A stretch of DNA of 64,000 nt from JAOPZW01 sp963806015 (lineage in GTDB: Bacteria; Actinomycetota; Thermoleophilia; Solirubrobacterales; Solirubrobacteraceae): NCBI GenBank assembly GCA_963806015.1, contig CAWDWM010000005.1, forward strand, positions 484,396 to 548,395, written 5' to 3'. The notes beneath the pieces are model-generated. The model had not been told where the DNA came from. It saw only the letters and a list, made by a program, of their open reading frames with translations, and ran no database searches. Positions 26,916 to 37,575 of the stretch are shown here, in pieces (within the stretch, counting starts at the first letter, position 1; each line of letters begins with the position of its first letter). The position numbers were made by a program, and so were the translations under genes.

Positions 26916-28247
26916 TCAGCCCACCAGGCGGCGCCCCAGCTCGTCGACGTCCCCCGCGCCGAGCACCAGGCACAGGTCGCCGTCGCGCAGCAGCCCACGC
27001 AGCACCGGCTCGGCGTCGTCGATCGTCGGCAGCCACAGCACGGTGCGCCCGCCGGCCGCGTCGGCCGCGGCCTCGGCCACGAGCAGCCCGCTGACGCCGG
27101 GGAAGTCCTCGGCGCGCTCGCGCGCCGGGTAGACGTCGAGCACGGCGACCACGTCGGCGCGGGCCAGCGCGGCGCCGAACTCGCGCGCGAGACGCTGCGT
27201 GCGCGAGTACAGATGGGGCTGGAACACCGCCACCACGCGGCGCGGCGCCTGGGTGCGGGCGGCCTCGACGGTGGCCGCCACCTCGGTCGGGTGGTGGGCG
27301 TAGTCGTCGACGACGCGGGCCCCGCCGCTCGTGGTGCCCAGCGCCTGGAAGCGGCGCCCGGCGCCGGCGAAGTCGGCCAGTGCCGCAGCGGCCTGCGCCG
27401 ATTCGGCGCCGGCGAGCACGCAGGCCTCCAGCGCGGCGGCCGCGTTGCGCGCGTTGTGCGCGCCGGGCACGCTCAGGCGCACCTGGTGCCCGCGCCACTC
27501 GAACCTCGAGCCCGTGCCGTCCAACTCGGGGGCGGCGGCGTCGAAGGCCACGAACGGGTCCTCACCGCGCAGGGCGAGCACGTCCGGGCGATCCCACAGG
27601 ACGGCCTGCGGCGCGACGGCCAGCCACGCGCGAAACACGTCGCGCACCTCGCCCAGCGACGCGTAGGTGGCGTGGTGGTCGAGCTCGACGTTGGTGACGA
27701 CGGCGACGTCGACGTGCAGCGAGAGCATCGAGCGGTCCGACTCGTCGGCCTCGACCACGAGCCACTCCCCGAGGCCCCAGTCCGCGTTGAGCCCGGTCGT
27801 CGTCAGCGCCCCGCCGATGAGATAGGACGGCTCGAGGCCACAGCGCAGCAGGACGTGCGCCGCCATCGAGGTCGTCGTCGTCTTGCCGTGAGCCCCGCCG
27901 ATCGCGATCGTGCGCTTGAGCGCGCTCAGCTCGCCCAGCAGGTGGGCGCGCGGGTGGTCGGGCAGCCCGCGCTCACGCGCCGCGGCGCGCTCGGGGTTGT
28001 CCGGCGCGATCGCGGTCGAGTGCAGGACCTCGACGTCGCTGCCGGGCGGAACGTTGGCCGCGTCGTGGCCGACGTGGACGGCCACGCCGACGTCGGTCAG
28101 CGCCCGCAGCCCGGGAGAGTCGGCGCGATCGGAGCCCGAGACGGCGGCGCCGAGCTGCGTCGCCACGCGGGCGTAGCCGCTCATCCCGGCTCCGCCGAGG
28201 CCGATCAGGTGCAGCCGCCTCCCGGCCCACGGTCGCTCGTCCGCCAC
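26916..28247 (-). CDS. murC: UDP-N-acetylmuramate-L-alanine ligase
   Basis: A 443-residue Mur ligase. The Rossmann start LHLIGLGGAGMSGYARVATQL, the ATP-binding AIGGAHGKTTTTSMAAHVL, the active-site VVEADESDRSMLSL, VTNVELDHHATYAS and GAHNARNAAAAL are all present, with VDDYAHHPTEVAATV and FQPHLYSRTQRLAREF in the C-terminal domain. It adds L-Ala to UDP-MurNAc. GTG 28247 is chosen at the conserved N-terminus. It is the last mur gene before the accessory block. Confidence 0.95.
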   Translation of the reverse strand: MADERPWAGRRLHLIGLGGAGMSGYARVATQLGAAVSGSDRADSPGLRALTDVGVAVHVGHDAANVPPGSDVEVLHSTAIAPDNPERAAARERGLPDHPRAHLLGELSALKRTIAIGGAHGKTTTTSMAAHVLLRCGLEPSYLIGGALTTTGLNADWGLGEWLVVEADESDRSMLSLHVDVAVVTNVELDHHATYASLGEVRDVFRAWLAVAPQAVLWDRPDVLALRGEDPFVAFDAAAPELDGTGSRFEWRGHQVRLSVPGAHNARNAAAALEACVLAGAESAQAAAALADFAGAGRRFQALGTTSGGARVVDDYAHHPTEVAATVEAARTQAPRRVVAVFQPHLYSRTQRLAREFGAALARADVVAVLDVYPARERAEDFPGVSGLLVAEAAADAAGGRTVLWLPTIDDAEPVLRGLLRDGDLCLVLGAGDVDELGRRLVG

Positions 28248-28257
28248 GGGGCGAACG

Positions 28258-28476
28258 CTAACGGGGCGCCTGGCGCCACAGCCGCGTGAGGGCGGCGGCC
28301 TGCATCGGATCGATCTCGAGTGCCCGCTGGAACTGGCCGGCAAGCGCCGAGGCGCTGGCCGCCTCAGCAGGCACCGAGGCCCGCCTCTTGGCGAAGATGC
28401 CCCAGTAGGGGAAGAAGAAGGCCAGCGGGCTGGGGTACATGCTCAGAAGAGGCGCGGCAACCGCGCGCTGATACAT
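28258..28476 (-). CDS. Small hypothetical ORF between murG and murC
   Basis: A 72-residue frame starting MYQRAVAAPLLSMYPSPLAFFFPYWGIFAKRR and ending QRALEIDPMQAAALTRLWRQ. The first half is hydrophobic and aromatic; the second half looks like the end of a tetratricopeptide or helical protein. It may be a small membrane protein of the mur operon or a remnant of a larger gene. It lies ten bases before murC on the same strand. Low confidence because no family is recognised. Confidence 0.3.
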   Translation of the reverse strand: MYQRAVAAPLLSMYPSPLAFFFPYWGIFAKRRASVPAEAASASALAGQFQRALEIDPMQAAALTRLWRQAPR

Positions 28477-28532
28477 GCAACGAATGTCGTTCGCAGCGCA
28501 ACCTTCGCCCGGCGCGGGCGTTAGGGACGGTG

Positions 28533-28685
28533 ATGCAGCCCGTCTCCCCCCATCGCTGGCGCGCCCTCCCCACCGCGCTGCTCGTGATCGCCGCGCTCGC
28601 GCTGGGCGCGGTCACCGCGCGCGCCGACGACGGCTCTGCTCACCGCGCCGCGGCCGCGGCGAGCACCTCCTCGGCGATCCGCTGA
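28533..28685 (+). other. Short signal-peptide-like ORF overlapping the murG end
   Basis: ATG 28533 opens a 50-residue frame, MQPVSPHRWRALPTALLVIAALALGAVTARA then a short Ala/Ser tail. The first 31 residues look like an intact export signal with an ARA cleavage site. The rest is antisense to the murG C-terminus, so this could be the surviving 5' end of a secreted gene. It may also be chance. No mature domain follows. Confidence 0.2.
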
Positions 28686-29621
28686 GCGGCCTCGGGCCGC
28701 GCCAGCGACGCCGACGCGCGCCCCATCGCCGCCAGTCGCTCGCGATCGGCGAGCAACCGCTGCACCTCGCTCGCCAGCCGCGCGGGCGTCAACTCGGCGT
28801 CGGGTACGACCACCGCGGCGCCGGCCTGCTCCATCCAGCGCGCGTTCGCGCTCTGGTGGTCGGCCGACGCGTAGGGGTAGGGCACGAGGATGGCCGGGCG
28901 CCCGTGGGCGGCGATCTCGAAGATCGAGCCGCCGGCGCGCGCGACGCACAGGTCGGCGACCAGCAACGCGTCGCCGAAGGGCGTGATGAACTCGCGCAGG
29001 TCGTAGTTGGCCGGCGGAGCGGATCCCAGCCGGGCGCGCAGCGCGTCGTAGTCGCGCGCCCCGCAGGCGTGCAGGACGCGGAAATCGGCGCCGGCCAGAG
29101 CCTGCACGGCCGCCTCGTTGATCGTGCGCGCGCCGAGCGAGCCCCCGAACACGAGCACGCAGGTCTCGTCCTCGGCGAGGACGAAGCGCGCGCGGGCCGC
29201 CGCGCGATCGGTGGCCGGCGGCGGCACCGGGCGGCCGGTGACGAGGTAGCGCTCGCCGTCGCGCCCGGCGATCGGGAAGGCCAGGCACACCCGCCGCGCC
29301 CAGCGCGCGAGCAGGCGGTTGGTCAGCCCCAGATGGCTGTCGGCCTCGGCGAGCACGATCGGCACCCGCCGCGCCACCGCGGCGAGGCCCACCGGCCCGG
29401 CGACGTAGCCACCCGCCCCCAGCACCGCGTCGGGGCGCACGTCGCGCAGGATCCGCCGCGCCGCGACGACGGCCCCGGCGGCGCGCAGCACCGCGCGGGC
29501 CGCCTTCAGCGGGTTGCTGCGGCTGAGCCCCTCGACGGCGATCGGGCGCAGCTCGTAGCCGGCGTCGGGCACCATCGTGCGCTCGGCGCGCTCGCCGCCG
29601 ACGAAGACGACGTGCGCGCCG

Positions 29622-30860
<1,239 letters not shown>

Positions 30861-30867
30861 ATCGAAG

Positions 30868-32151
30868 CTAGGTTCGTCGCGCCGCCACCATCTCCTTGAA
30901 CGCGCGTCCGCGGGCCTCGTAGTCCTCGAACTGGTCGAAGGACGCGCAGGCGGGTGAAAGCAGGACCACCTCGCCGGGCCGCGCGGCGCCGGCGGCCGCG
31001 TCGAGCGCGCGCTCGAGCGTCTCACAGCGCTCCCCACCGACCACCGCGGCGATGCGCTGGGCCTCGGCGCCGATGAGGTAGACGCCGGCGCAGCGCTGCG
31101 CCACGGGCTCGCGCAGCGGCGTGTAGTCCTCGCCCTTGCCCTGGCCGCCGAGGATCAGCCGGATCGGCGTGTCGAAGCTCTCGAGCGCCACCAGCGTCGA
31201 GGCGACGTTGGTCGCCTTGGAGTCGTTGACGTAGAGGACGCCGTCGATGGTCGCCACCTCCTCCAGGCGGTGCTCGACCCCGGCGAAGCTGCTCAGCCCG
31301 GACCGCACCGCGTCGGCCTCGATCCCGCGCGCCAGGCAGATCGCCGCCGCCGCCATCGCGTTGCGGCGGTTGTGCAGGCCGCGCAGGCTGAGCTCCTCGA
31401 CGGCGATCAGCGGCTCCTCGCCCCACCACAGCTGCCCGGCGCGGTCGGAGAGCTCGGCCTGCGGCCCGTCGCCGAAGCACACGCGCCGCGCGCAGCCGCC
31501 CAGGTCCTCGATCCCCAGCCCCAGCGGGGCGACGGCGACGTCGTCGTTGCCCTGGTGTGCGAAGACCCGCAGCTTGGCCGCGCTGTAGGCCTCGAAGGTC
31601 CCGTGGCGATCGAGGTGGTCGGGCGCCAGGTTGAGCAGCACCGCGCCCTCCGGCGCGAACTCGACGGCGTCCTCGAGCTGGAAGGAGGAGACCTCGCACA
31701 CCACGGTGGCCTCCGCCTGCAGGTGCCCGACGAGCGAGCTCAGCGCGGTGCCGACGTTTCCCGCGACCGCCACGGGCCGCCCGGCCTCGCGATGGACGTG
31801 GCCGATGAGCTCGGTCGTCGTCGTCTTGCCGTTGGTCCCGGTGACGGCGATGAACTCGTTGGGGACGAGCCGCCACGCGAGCTCGACCTCGCCCAGGACG
31901 GGAAGCCCGCGCTCGCGCGCGGTCGCGATCACCGGCGCCTCGGCGGGGACGCCCGGCGACTTGACCACCGCGCGGACGTGCTCGAGCGCCGCCGGCGTGT
32001 CGTCGCCCTGACGGCGATCGACGCCGCGCGCCTCCTCGCCGCGCGCGCGCAGCACCTCGAGCGCCGCGACCCCCGAGCGCGCGAGGCCGACGACGAGCCA
32101 CGGGCCGGGCGGCAGCGGCGGGCGCCGGGGAATTCCGCGTGACGTCGGCAC
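30868..32151 (-). CDS. murD: UDP-N-acetylmuramoylalanine-D-glutamate ligase
   Basis: A 427-residue Mur ligase. The N-terminal domain has WLVVGLARSGVAALEVL and VKSPGVPAEAPVI; the ATP site is VTGTNGKTTTTELIGHV; LNLAPDHLDRHGTFEAYSAAKLRVF, NDSKATNVASTLVALESF and ILGGQGKGEDYTPL are all family positions. It adds D-Glu to UDP-MurNAc-L-Ala. Between its start and mraY lie 98 bases with two perfect hairpins. Confidence 0.95.
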   Translation of the reverse strand: MPTSRGIPRRPPLPPGPWLVVGLARSGVAALEVLRARGEEARGVDRRQGDDTPAALEHVRAVVKSPGVPAEAPVIATARERGLPVLGEVELAWRLVPNEFIAVTGTNGKTTTTELIGHVHREAGRPVAVAGNVGTALSSLVGHLQAEATVVCEVSSFQLEDAVEFAPEGAVLLNLAPDHLDRHGTFEAYSAAKLRVFAHQGNDDVAVAPLGLGIEDLGGCARRVCFGDGPQAELSDRAGQLWWGEEPLIAVEELSLRGLHNRRNAMAAAAICLARGIEADAVRSGLSSFAGVEHRLEEVATIDGVLYVNDSKATNVASTLVALESFDTPIRLILGGQGKGEDYTPLREPVAQRCAGVYLIGAEAQRIAAVVGGERCETLERALDAAAGAARPGEVVLLSPACASFDQFEDYEARGRAFKEMVAARRT

Positions 32152-32154
32152 GTG

Positions 32155-32232
32155 AACGACGAGTTTGTCACCTGTGTTGGGACAAACTCGTCGTTCGACG
32201 AGAACTGCCCGCTATGCGGGCAGTTCTCGTCG
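32155..32232 (-). repeat. Two tandem perfect hairpins between mraY and murD
   Basis: Hairpin 1: AACGACGAGTTTGTC (32155-32169) pairs perfectly with 32181-32195 across an 11-base loop. Hairpin 2: CGACGAGAACTGCCCGC (32196-32212) pairs perfectly with 32216-32232 across a three-base loop. The two are directly abutted and share the GACGAG/CTCGTC ends. They fill most of the gap between mraY (stop 32250) and murD (start 32151), inside what is otherwise a tightly packed operon. A REP-like repeat, an RNA processing site or an attenuator would each fit. Confidence 0.7.
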
Positions 32233-32249
32233 TTCGGCCGACGCCCGCG

Positions 32250-33218
32250 CTACGTCACCGACTGCTGATACACGGTGAAGCCGATCGCGGCGCACACGGC
32301 GGCCACGATCCAGAAGCGCAGGATGATCTTGGTCTCCGACCAGCCCAGGATCTCGAAGTGGTGGTGCACCGGCGCCATGAGGAAGACGCGCTTGCGGAAG
32401 GTCTGAAAGGAGAAGACCTGGATGAGGACGCTGAGCGCCTCGACGACGAAGATGCCGCCCAGGACGATGAGCAGTTCCTCGGTCTTGGTCATCACCGCCA
32501 GGCCGGCGATCGCGCCTCCCAGCCCCAGCGACCCGGTGTCGCCCATGAAGATCGTCGCGGGGAAGGCGTTGAACCAGAGGAAGCCGACGCAGGCGCCGAC
32601 CAGGCAGCCGCACAGCAAGGCCAGATCGCGCTGTCCGCCGGTGATGAAGGTGATGCCGATGTAGGCGAGCAGGACGATGGCCGCGCACCCCCCGGCCAGG
32701 CCGTCGAGGCCGTCGGTGAGGTTGACCGCGCTGGTCGTCCCCGCCACGACCAGGTAGATGAGCAGCGGGTAGAAGACGCCCAGGTCGATGGTCGCGTCGA
32801 CCGAGCGCAGGCGCAGCGTGTCGCTGACCCCCGCCCTCTGGGTCGCCACCCACCACAGGCCGAGTGAGATCGCGATCGTCACCAGCAGCTTGGTGCGCGC
32901 GCGCAGGCCGAGCGAGCGCCGCCGGACGATCTTCGTGTAGTCGTCGGCGAAGCCCAGCAGCGCGCACGCCACGGCCGCCCCGTAGACCCCCACCGAGCGC
33001 CAGTCGTAGTCGCTGAGGATCAGGAACGGCGCCGAGATGGCCAGGAAGATGATGATCCCGCCCATCGTCGGGGTGCCGGCCTTCTCGTGGTGGCCAGAGG
33101 GGCCCTCCTCGCGGATGAACTGGCCGAACTCGCGGTTGCGCAGGGCGGCGATGAAGCGCGGCGACAGGAAGATGCAGATCAGCAGGGCGGCGGTGCCCGC
33201 GATGAGGACCTCGCCCAT
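32250..33218 (-). CDS. mraY: Phospho-N-acetylmuramoyl-pentapeptide transferase
   Basis: A 322-residue polytopic enzyme that makes lipid I from UDP-MurNAc-pentapeptide and undecaprenyl phosphate. Conserved active-site strings: GTPTMGGIIIFLAISAPF, GFADDYTKIV (Asp pair), AVNLTDGLDGLAGG, FMGDTGSLGLGGAI and the PVHHHFEILGW loop. ATG overlaps the murF stop by one base (TGATG read on the minus strand), so the two are co-translated. Confidence 0.95.
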   Translation of the reverse strand: MGEVLIAGTAALLICIFLSPRFIAALRNREFGQFIREEGPSGHHEKAGTPTMGGIIIFLAISAPFLILSDYDWRSVGVYGAAVACALLGFADDYTKIVRRRSLGLRARTKLLVTIAISLGLWWVATQRAGVSDTLRLRSVDATIDLGVFYPLLIYLVVAGTTSAVNLTDGLDGLAGGCAAIVLLAYIGITFITGGQRDLALLCGCLVGACVGFLWFNAFPATIFMGDTGSLGLGGAIAGLAVMTKTEELLIVLGGIFVVEALSVLIQVFSFQTFRKRVFLMAPVHHHFEILGWSETKIILRFWIVAAVCAAIGFTVYQQSVT

Positions 33219-34510
33219 CAGTCGCCTTCCAGCGTCCGGGCGACGACCTCGAGCCCGACGCCGCGCGAGCCCTTCAGCAGCACGGTGTCGCCGGGCTCCA
33301 GCAGGCCCGGCACGATGGCGGCCGCGGCCTGGGCGTCACCCACGGCGATCGCCACGCCGTAGCCGTCGGCCAGGTGCGCGGCGCGGGGGCCGACGGCCAC
33401 GAGCACGTCGACGCCCGCGGCGCGGGCATGAGCGCCGATCTCGGCGTGGAAGCGGGCCTCGTCGGGCCCGAGCTCGAGCATGTCCCCGAGCACGGCGACG
33501 CGGCGTCCGGACGCGGACGCGGCGAGGTCGTCGAGTGCGGCGCGCATCGACATCGGGTTGGCGTTGTAGCAGTCATTGACGACGACGATGCCTCCGGCGA
33601 GCTCGATCCGCTGGCCGCGCAGACTCGACAACGCGACGTCCAACAGACCGTCGGGCTCGACGCCCAGGGCGCGCGCCGCCGCCAGCGCGGCGAGCGCGTT
33701 GCGGCGCATGTGCGCGCTCGTGAACGGGACTTGCAGTCCGTCAGGGAGCGCGTCGACGTCGCCGCCCGGGCCGAACGTCACCGTCATGACATCGTCGCGG
33801 CGATGGGCGTCGAGCAGCGACTCCCCGGCGGGCACGATCGCCGTTCCGCCCGGGCGCAGGCCGGCCACCAACTCGGCCTTCGCCGCCGCGATCGCCTCGA
33901 TCGAGCCCATGAGCTCCAGATGGACCGGCGCCACGGCCGTGATCAGCCCGACGTCGGGCTCGGCGATCGCGGTGAGCTCGGCGATCTGCCCGGGCCCGCG
34001 CATCCCCATCTCGAGCACCAGCGCCTCGGTGCCCGCCGGCGCCTCGAGCACGGTCATGGGCAGCCCGATCTCGGTGTTGAGGTTCTCGCGGTTGGCCACC
34101 GTGCGCAGCTTCTGGGCGAGCATCGCGGCGAGGATGTCCTTGGTCGAGGTCTTGCCCACCGAGCCGGTGATCCCGACCACGGGGCAGCCCAGCGCGCGCC
34201 GCCACGCGGTGGCGAGGGACTGCAGCGCGGCCCGCGGATCGTCCGCGGCGATGACCGCGCCCGGCTTCGCGCAGCGTGCGGCGTCGGCGTGCTCGGGCGC
34301 GACGAGCACCCCCCACGCGCCCCCGGCCAGCGCCTGCGCGGCGTAGCGCCCGCCGTCGACGTGCTCGCCGACGAGCCCGACGAACAGGTCGCCGGGCCCC
34401 GCGGCGCGCGAGTCGATCACGGCACGCGACGGGCCGTCGCCGTGCGGCGCGGGCGCCACGAGCCGCCCGCCGGCGGCCTGCGCGACCTGCTCAGGCGACC
34501 ACTCGTGCAC
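33218..34510 (-). CDS. murF: UDP-MurNAc-tripeptide-D-alanyl-D-alanine ligase
   Basis: A 430-residue Mur ligase. It has AVIDSRAAGPGDLFVGLVGEHVDGG, the ATP motif VGITGSVGKTSTKDILAAML, VLEMGMRGPGQIAELTAIAEPD, LPFTSAHMRRNALAAL-like positions and VVNDCYNANPMSMRAALDDL. It adds D-Ala-D-Ala. The start at 34510 overlaps murE's end by 20 bases, in agreement with a continuous operon. Confidence 0.95.
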   Translation of the reverse strand: MHEWSPEQVAQAAGGRLVAPAPHGDGPSRAVIDSRAAGPGDLFVGLVGEHVDGGRYAAQALAGGAWGVLVAPEHADAARCAKPGAVIAADDPRAALQSLATAWRRALGCPVVGITGSVGKTSTKDILAAMLAQKLRTVANRENLNTEIGLPMTVLEAPAGTEALVLEMGMRGPGQIAELTAIAEPDVGLITAVAPVHLELMGSIEAIAAAKAELVAGLRPGGTAIVPAGESLLDAHRRDDVMTVTFGPGGDVDALPDGLQVPFTSAHMRRNALAALAAARALGVEPDGLLDVALSSLRGQRIELAGGIVVVNDCYNANPMSMRAALDDLAASASGRRVAVLGDMLELGPDEARFHAEIGAHARAAGVDVLVAVGPRAAHLADGYGVAIAVGDAQAAAAIVPGLLEPGDTVLLKGSRGVGLEVVARTLEGD

Positions 34511-35900
34511 GCAGCGCCTCGCGGGCGACGGTGACGTCGTCGAAGGGCACCTTGCGCCCGCCCTCGAACTCCTGGCCCTGCTCGTGGCCCTTGCCGGCCA
34601 CCACGACGACGTCGCCCGGCTGCGCCAGCGCGACGGCGCGCTCGATCGCGGCGCGGCGGTCGACCACCTTCTCCGCCGCCGGCGCGCCCTCGGCCACGGC
34701 GGCGATGATCGCCTCGGGGTCCTCGCTGCGCGGGTTGTCGGAGGTGATGATCGCCACGTCGGCCCCGCCGGCCGCCGCGGCGCCCATCAGCGGGCGCTTG
34801 GCGCGGTCGCGATCGCCACCGGCGCCGAACACGGCGATCACGCGGCCCTCGGCGATCTCGCGCGCGGCGCGCAAGGCGTTCTCCAGGGAGTCGGGCGTGT
34901 GCGAGTAGTCGACGATGACCGCGAAGGCCTGACCCTCCTCGACGGGCTCGAAGCGCCCCGGGACGCGCCCGGCGCGCGGCAGAGCGCCGGCGATCGTGGC
35001 GTCGTCGACGCCCAGCTCCCGGGCGACGACGACCGCGGCCAGGGCGTTGTGCACGTTGAAGCGCCCGGGGAGCGTGGTGTGCAGCTCGAGCCCGTCGACC
35101 GCGAAGCGCGAGCCGCCGGCGTCGGCGGCCAGGATGCGCGCGCGCACCTGCGCGTTCGCGGCATCGAGGCCGATCCGGATCGCGCCGGGCAGCTCGCCCG
35201 CCAGGCGGGCGCCGTAGGGATCGTCGACGTCGATGACCGCCAGCTCGGGCCCCGCCTCGAACAGCCGGCGCTTGGCGAGGAAGTAGTCCTCCATGTCGGC
35301 GTGGAAGTCGAGGTGGTCCTGGGTGAGGTTGGTGAACACGGCGGCCGACCAGTGGATGGCGTCGGCGCGATGCAGGGCGAGCGCGTGGCTGGAGACCTCC
35401 ATGACGACGGCGTCGTCGCCGGCGGCGAGCATGTCGGCGAAGGTGCGCTGCAGGTCGATCGCCTCGGGCGTGGTGCGCGCGACGGCGTGCTGCTCGCCCC
35501 CGACGATGGCGGTCACCGTGCCCAGCAGGCCGGTCGAGCGCCCGCCGGCCTGCAGCAGCGCCCGCACGAGGAAGGCCGTCGTCGTCTTGCCGTTGGTGCC
35601 GGTGATCCCCACGGTGATCAGCCGCGCGGTGGGGTCGCCGGCAAGCGCGGCGGCGGCCGGCGCCATCGCGGCGCGGACGTCGTCGACGAGGATCTCGGGG
35701 ACGCCGCGCTGCAGCGGGCGCTGGACGACGAGGGCCACGGCGCCGCGCGCGATGGCGTCGTCGGCGAAGTCGTGGCCGTCACGGGTGAAGCCCGGCACGC
35801 AGAAGAACAGCGTGCCCGGGGTCACGAGGCGGTTGTCGTAGGCGAGGGCCGTGACGTCGACATCGGGCGCGTCCCGGCCGATGACCTCTGCCAGCAGCAC
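34491..35900 (-). CDS. murE: UDP-MurNAc-tripeptide synthetase (meso-DAP type)
   Basis: A 469-residue Mur ligase. Markers: GTLFFCVPGFTRDGHDFADDA, the ATP motif VGITGTNGKTTTAFLVRALL, VMEVSSHALALHRAD, FTNLTQDHLDFHADMEDYF and VDYSHTPDSLENALRAAR. The substrate-selecting loop reads ITSDNPRSEDP, where DNPR is the signature of meso-diaminopimelate addition rather than lysine. GTG 35900 lies ten bases after ftsI. This implies DAP-type (A1gamma or A3gamma) peptidoglycan. Confidence 0.94.
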   Translation of the reverse strand: MLLAEVIGRDAPDVDVTALAYDNRLVTPGTLFFCVPGFTRDGHDFADDAIARGAVALVVQRPLQRGVPEILVDDVRAAMAPAAAALAGDPTARLITVGITGTNGKTTTAFLVRALLQAGGRSTGLLGTVTAIVGGEQHAVARTTPEAIDLQRTFADMLAAGDDAVVMEVSSHALALHRADAIHWSAAVFTNLTQDHLDFHADMEDYFLAKRRLFEAGPELAVIDVDDPYGARLAGELPGAIRIGLDAANAQVRARILAADAGGSRFAVDGLELHTTLPGRFNVHNALAAVVVARELGVDDATIAGALPRAGRVPGRFEPVEEGQAFAVIVDYSHTPDSLENALRAAREIAEGRVIAVFGAGGDRDRAKRPLMGAAAAGGADVAIITSDNPRSEDPEAIIAAVAEGAPAAEKVVDRRAAIERAVALAQPGDVVVVAGKGHEQGQEFEGGRKVPFDDVTVAREALRARVVA

Positions 35901-35910
35901 GGCCCTCAGC

Positions 35911-37572
35911 CTATTGCGGCGGGATGCGCATGTAGGGCAGCGCGAACGAGGCGATCTTGCCGAAGGCCGGGGCGGCGACCACGCCGCCGTAGATGGCGCC
36001 CTGGGGCTCGTCAACCATCACGCCGATCAGCAGCCGCGGGTGCAGCGCGGGCGCGAAGCCCATGAACGAGGCGATGTAGTGGAACTTCGAGTACTCGCCC
36101 GTGGCGGGGTCGATCTTGTTCGCCGTGCCGGTCTTGCCGGCGAGCTTGTAACCGGGGATCGACACCTCGCTGGCGGTGCCGCCCGGAGCGAACGCGCCTT
36201 CGAGCATGTGTCGCAGCTGGGCCGCGGTCTGCTGGGAGATGATGCGCGTGCCCTTGGGCTCGGGCACGAGCTTGCCGTCGACCCGGCGCACGACCCGCGG
36301 CGAGCGCAGGATGCCGCCGTTGGCGATCGCGGCGTAGGCGCGCGCCATCTGGATCGGCGTCACGGCGAGGCCCTGCCCGATCGGCAGGTTGCCCATCGAC
36401 GAGCCCGAGTACTTGTCCACCGGGAGCACCAGGCCGCGCTCCTCGCCGGGCAGGTCGACGCCGGTCGGCTTGCCGAAGCCGAACTTGCGCACCCAGTAGT
36501 CGAAGCGCTGCTTGCCCATCGCCATCCCGATCTTGATCGCGCCAACGTTCGAGGACTGCGCGAGGATCTGCGAGGTCGTCAGCGTGACCGGCCCGCGCGT
36601 CTCCGCCTCGCCGATCGTGCGGTCGGCGACCTGGATCTGCGGCGGCAGGTCGAACGGCGTGTCCGGCGTGACGGTGCCGTCCTGCAGCGCGCCCGCCACC
36701 GTGACCGACTTGAAGGTCGACCCCGGTTCGTAGGTATAGCCGACGGCGCGGTCCTGCGACGCGTAGCTGGGCGCGGCCCCCGGGGCGTTGGCGTCGATGC
36801 GCGGCCAGTTGGCCAGGGCGAGCACCTCGCCGGTGTTCGGGTTCATGACGAACGCCGTCGCGCCATGGGGCCGGTACTGCGCGCCGACGTCGGCGAGCAC
36901 GCGCTCGACCTTGTCCTGGATGGCGGCGTCGATCGTCAGCTCCAGCCGCGAGCCGGCCTTGGCGGGCTTGGTGTCGCGGATCGAGAGCGACTCGCCCAGC
37001 GCGTCCTTGACCAGGCGGCGCTCGCCGTCGGTGCCCTGCAGCAACTTGTCGTCGGCGTACTCGATCCCGCTCAGGCCGTTGCCGTCGGTGCCGACCGAGC
37101 CCAGCAGCTGGCTGGCGAGGTACTGGCGCGGATATACGCGCCGGTGCGCCGAGGTGAGCGTGATGCCGGGCAGCTCGAGCTTCTGCACAGCCGTGCCCTG
37201 GCTGGCGGGCAGCGAGCGCGCGAGGTAGACGAAGCCGACGTTGCGCTGCGCGAGCTTGCGCACCAGCGTGTCCTCATCGACGCCGAGCAGCGGGGCGAGC
37301 TTGGCCGCGGTCTTCACCGGGTCCTTGACCAGGTACGGCGTGGCCGAGATGTCGTCCGCGGGCTCGGACACCGCGAGCTCGAAGCCGTGGCGATCGACGA
37401 TCGTGCCCCGCCGGGCCGGCAGCTCCAGCGAGCTGACCTGCTGGCTGGCCGCGGCGCTGGCCAGGCTCGAGCCCCTGACGGTGCCGAGGAAGACCGCGCG
37501 CCCGGCGGCGAGGAGCAGGAGCGCGAGGAACGCGGCAAACAGGAGGCCGATGCGGCGCTCGAGCAGCGCCAC
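35911..37572 (-). CDS. ftsI: Septal peptidoglycan transpeptidase (class B PBP, FtsI)
   Basis: A 553-residue class B penicillin-binding protein. N-terminal membrane anchor (IGLLFAAFLALLLLAAGRAVFL), a dimerisation domain (LPARRGTIVDRHGFELAVS), then the transpeptidase domain with SxxK at EPGSTFKSVTV (Ser nucleophile), SxN at AQSSNVGAIKIG and KTG at AGKTGTANKID. Its last residues are ALPYMRIPPQ; there is no PASTA domain. It works with FtsW at the septum. Confidence 0.94.
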   Translation of the reverse strand: MALLERRIGLLFAAFLALLLLAAGRAVFLGTVRGSSLASAAASQQVSSLELPARRGTIVDRHGFELAVSEPADDISATPYLVKDPVKTAAKLAPLLGVDEDTLVRKLAQRNVGFVYLARSLPASQGTAVQKLELPGITLTSAHRRVYPRQYLASQLLGSVGTDGNGLSGIEYADDKLLQGTDGERRLVKDALGESLSIRDTKPAKAGSRLELTIDAAIQDKVERVLADVGAQYRPHGATAFVMNPNTGEVLALANWPRIDANAPGAAPSYASQDRAVGYTYEPGSTFKSVTVAGALQDGTVTPDTPFDLPPQIQVADRTIGEAETRGPVTLTTSQILAQSSNVGAIKIGMAMGKQRFDYWVRKFGFGKPTGVDLPGEERGLVLPVDKYSGSSMGNLPIGQGLAVTPIQMARAYAAIANGGILRSPRVVRRVDGKLVPEPKGTRIISQQTAAQLRHMLEGAFAPGGTASEVSIPGYKLAGKTGTANKIDPATGEYSKFHYIASFMGFAPALHPRLLIGVMVDEPQGAIYGGVVAAPAFGKIASFALPYMRIPPQ

Positions 37573-37575
37573 AGG

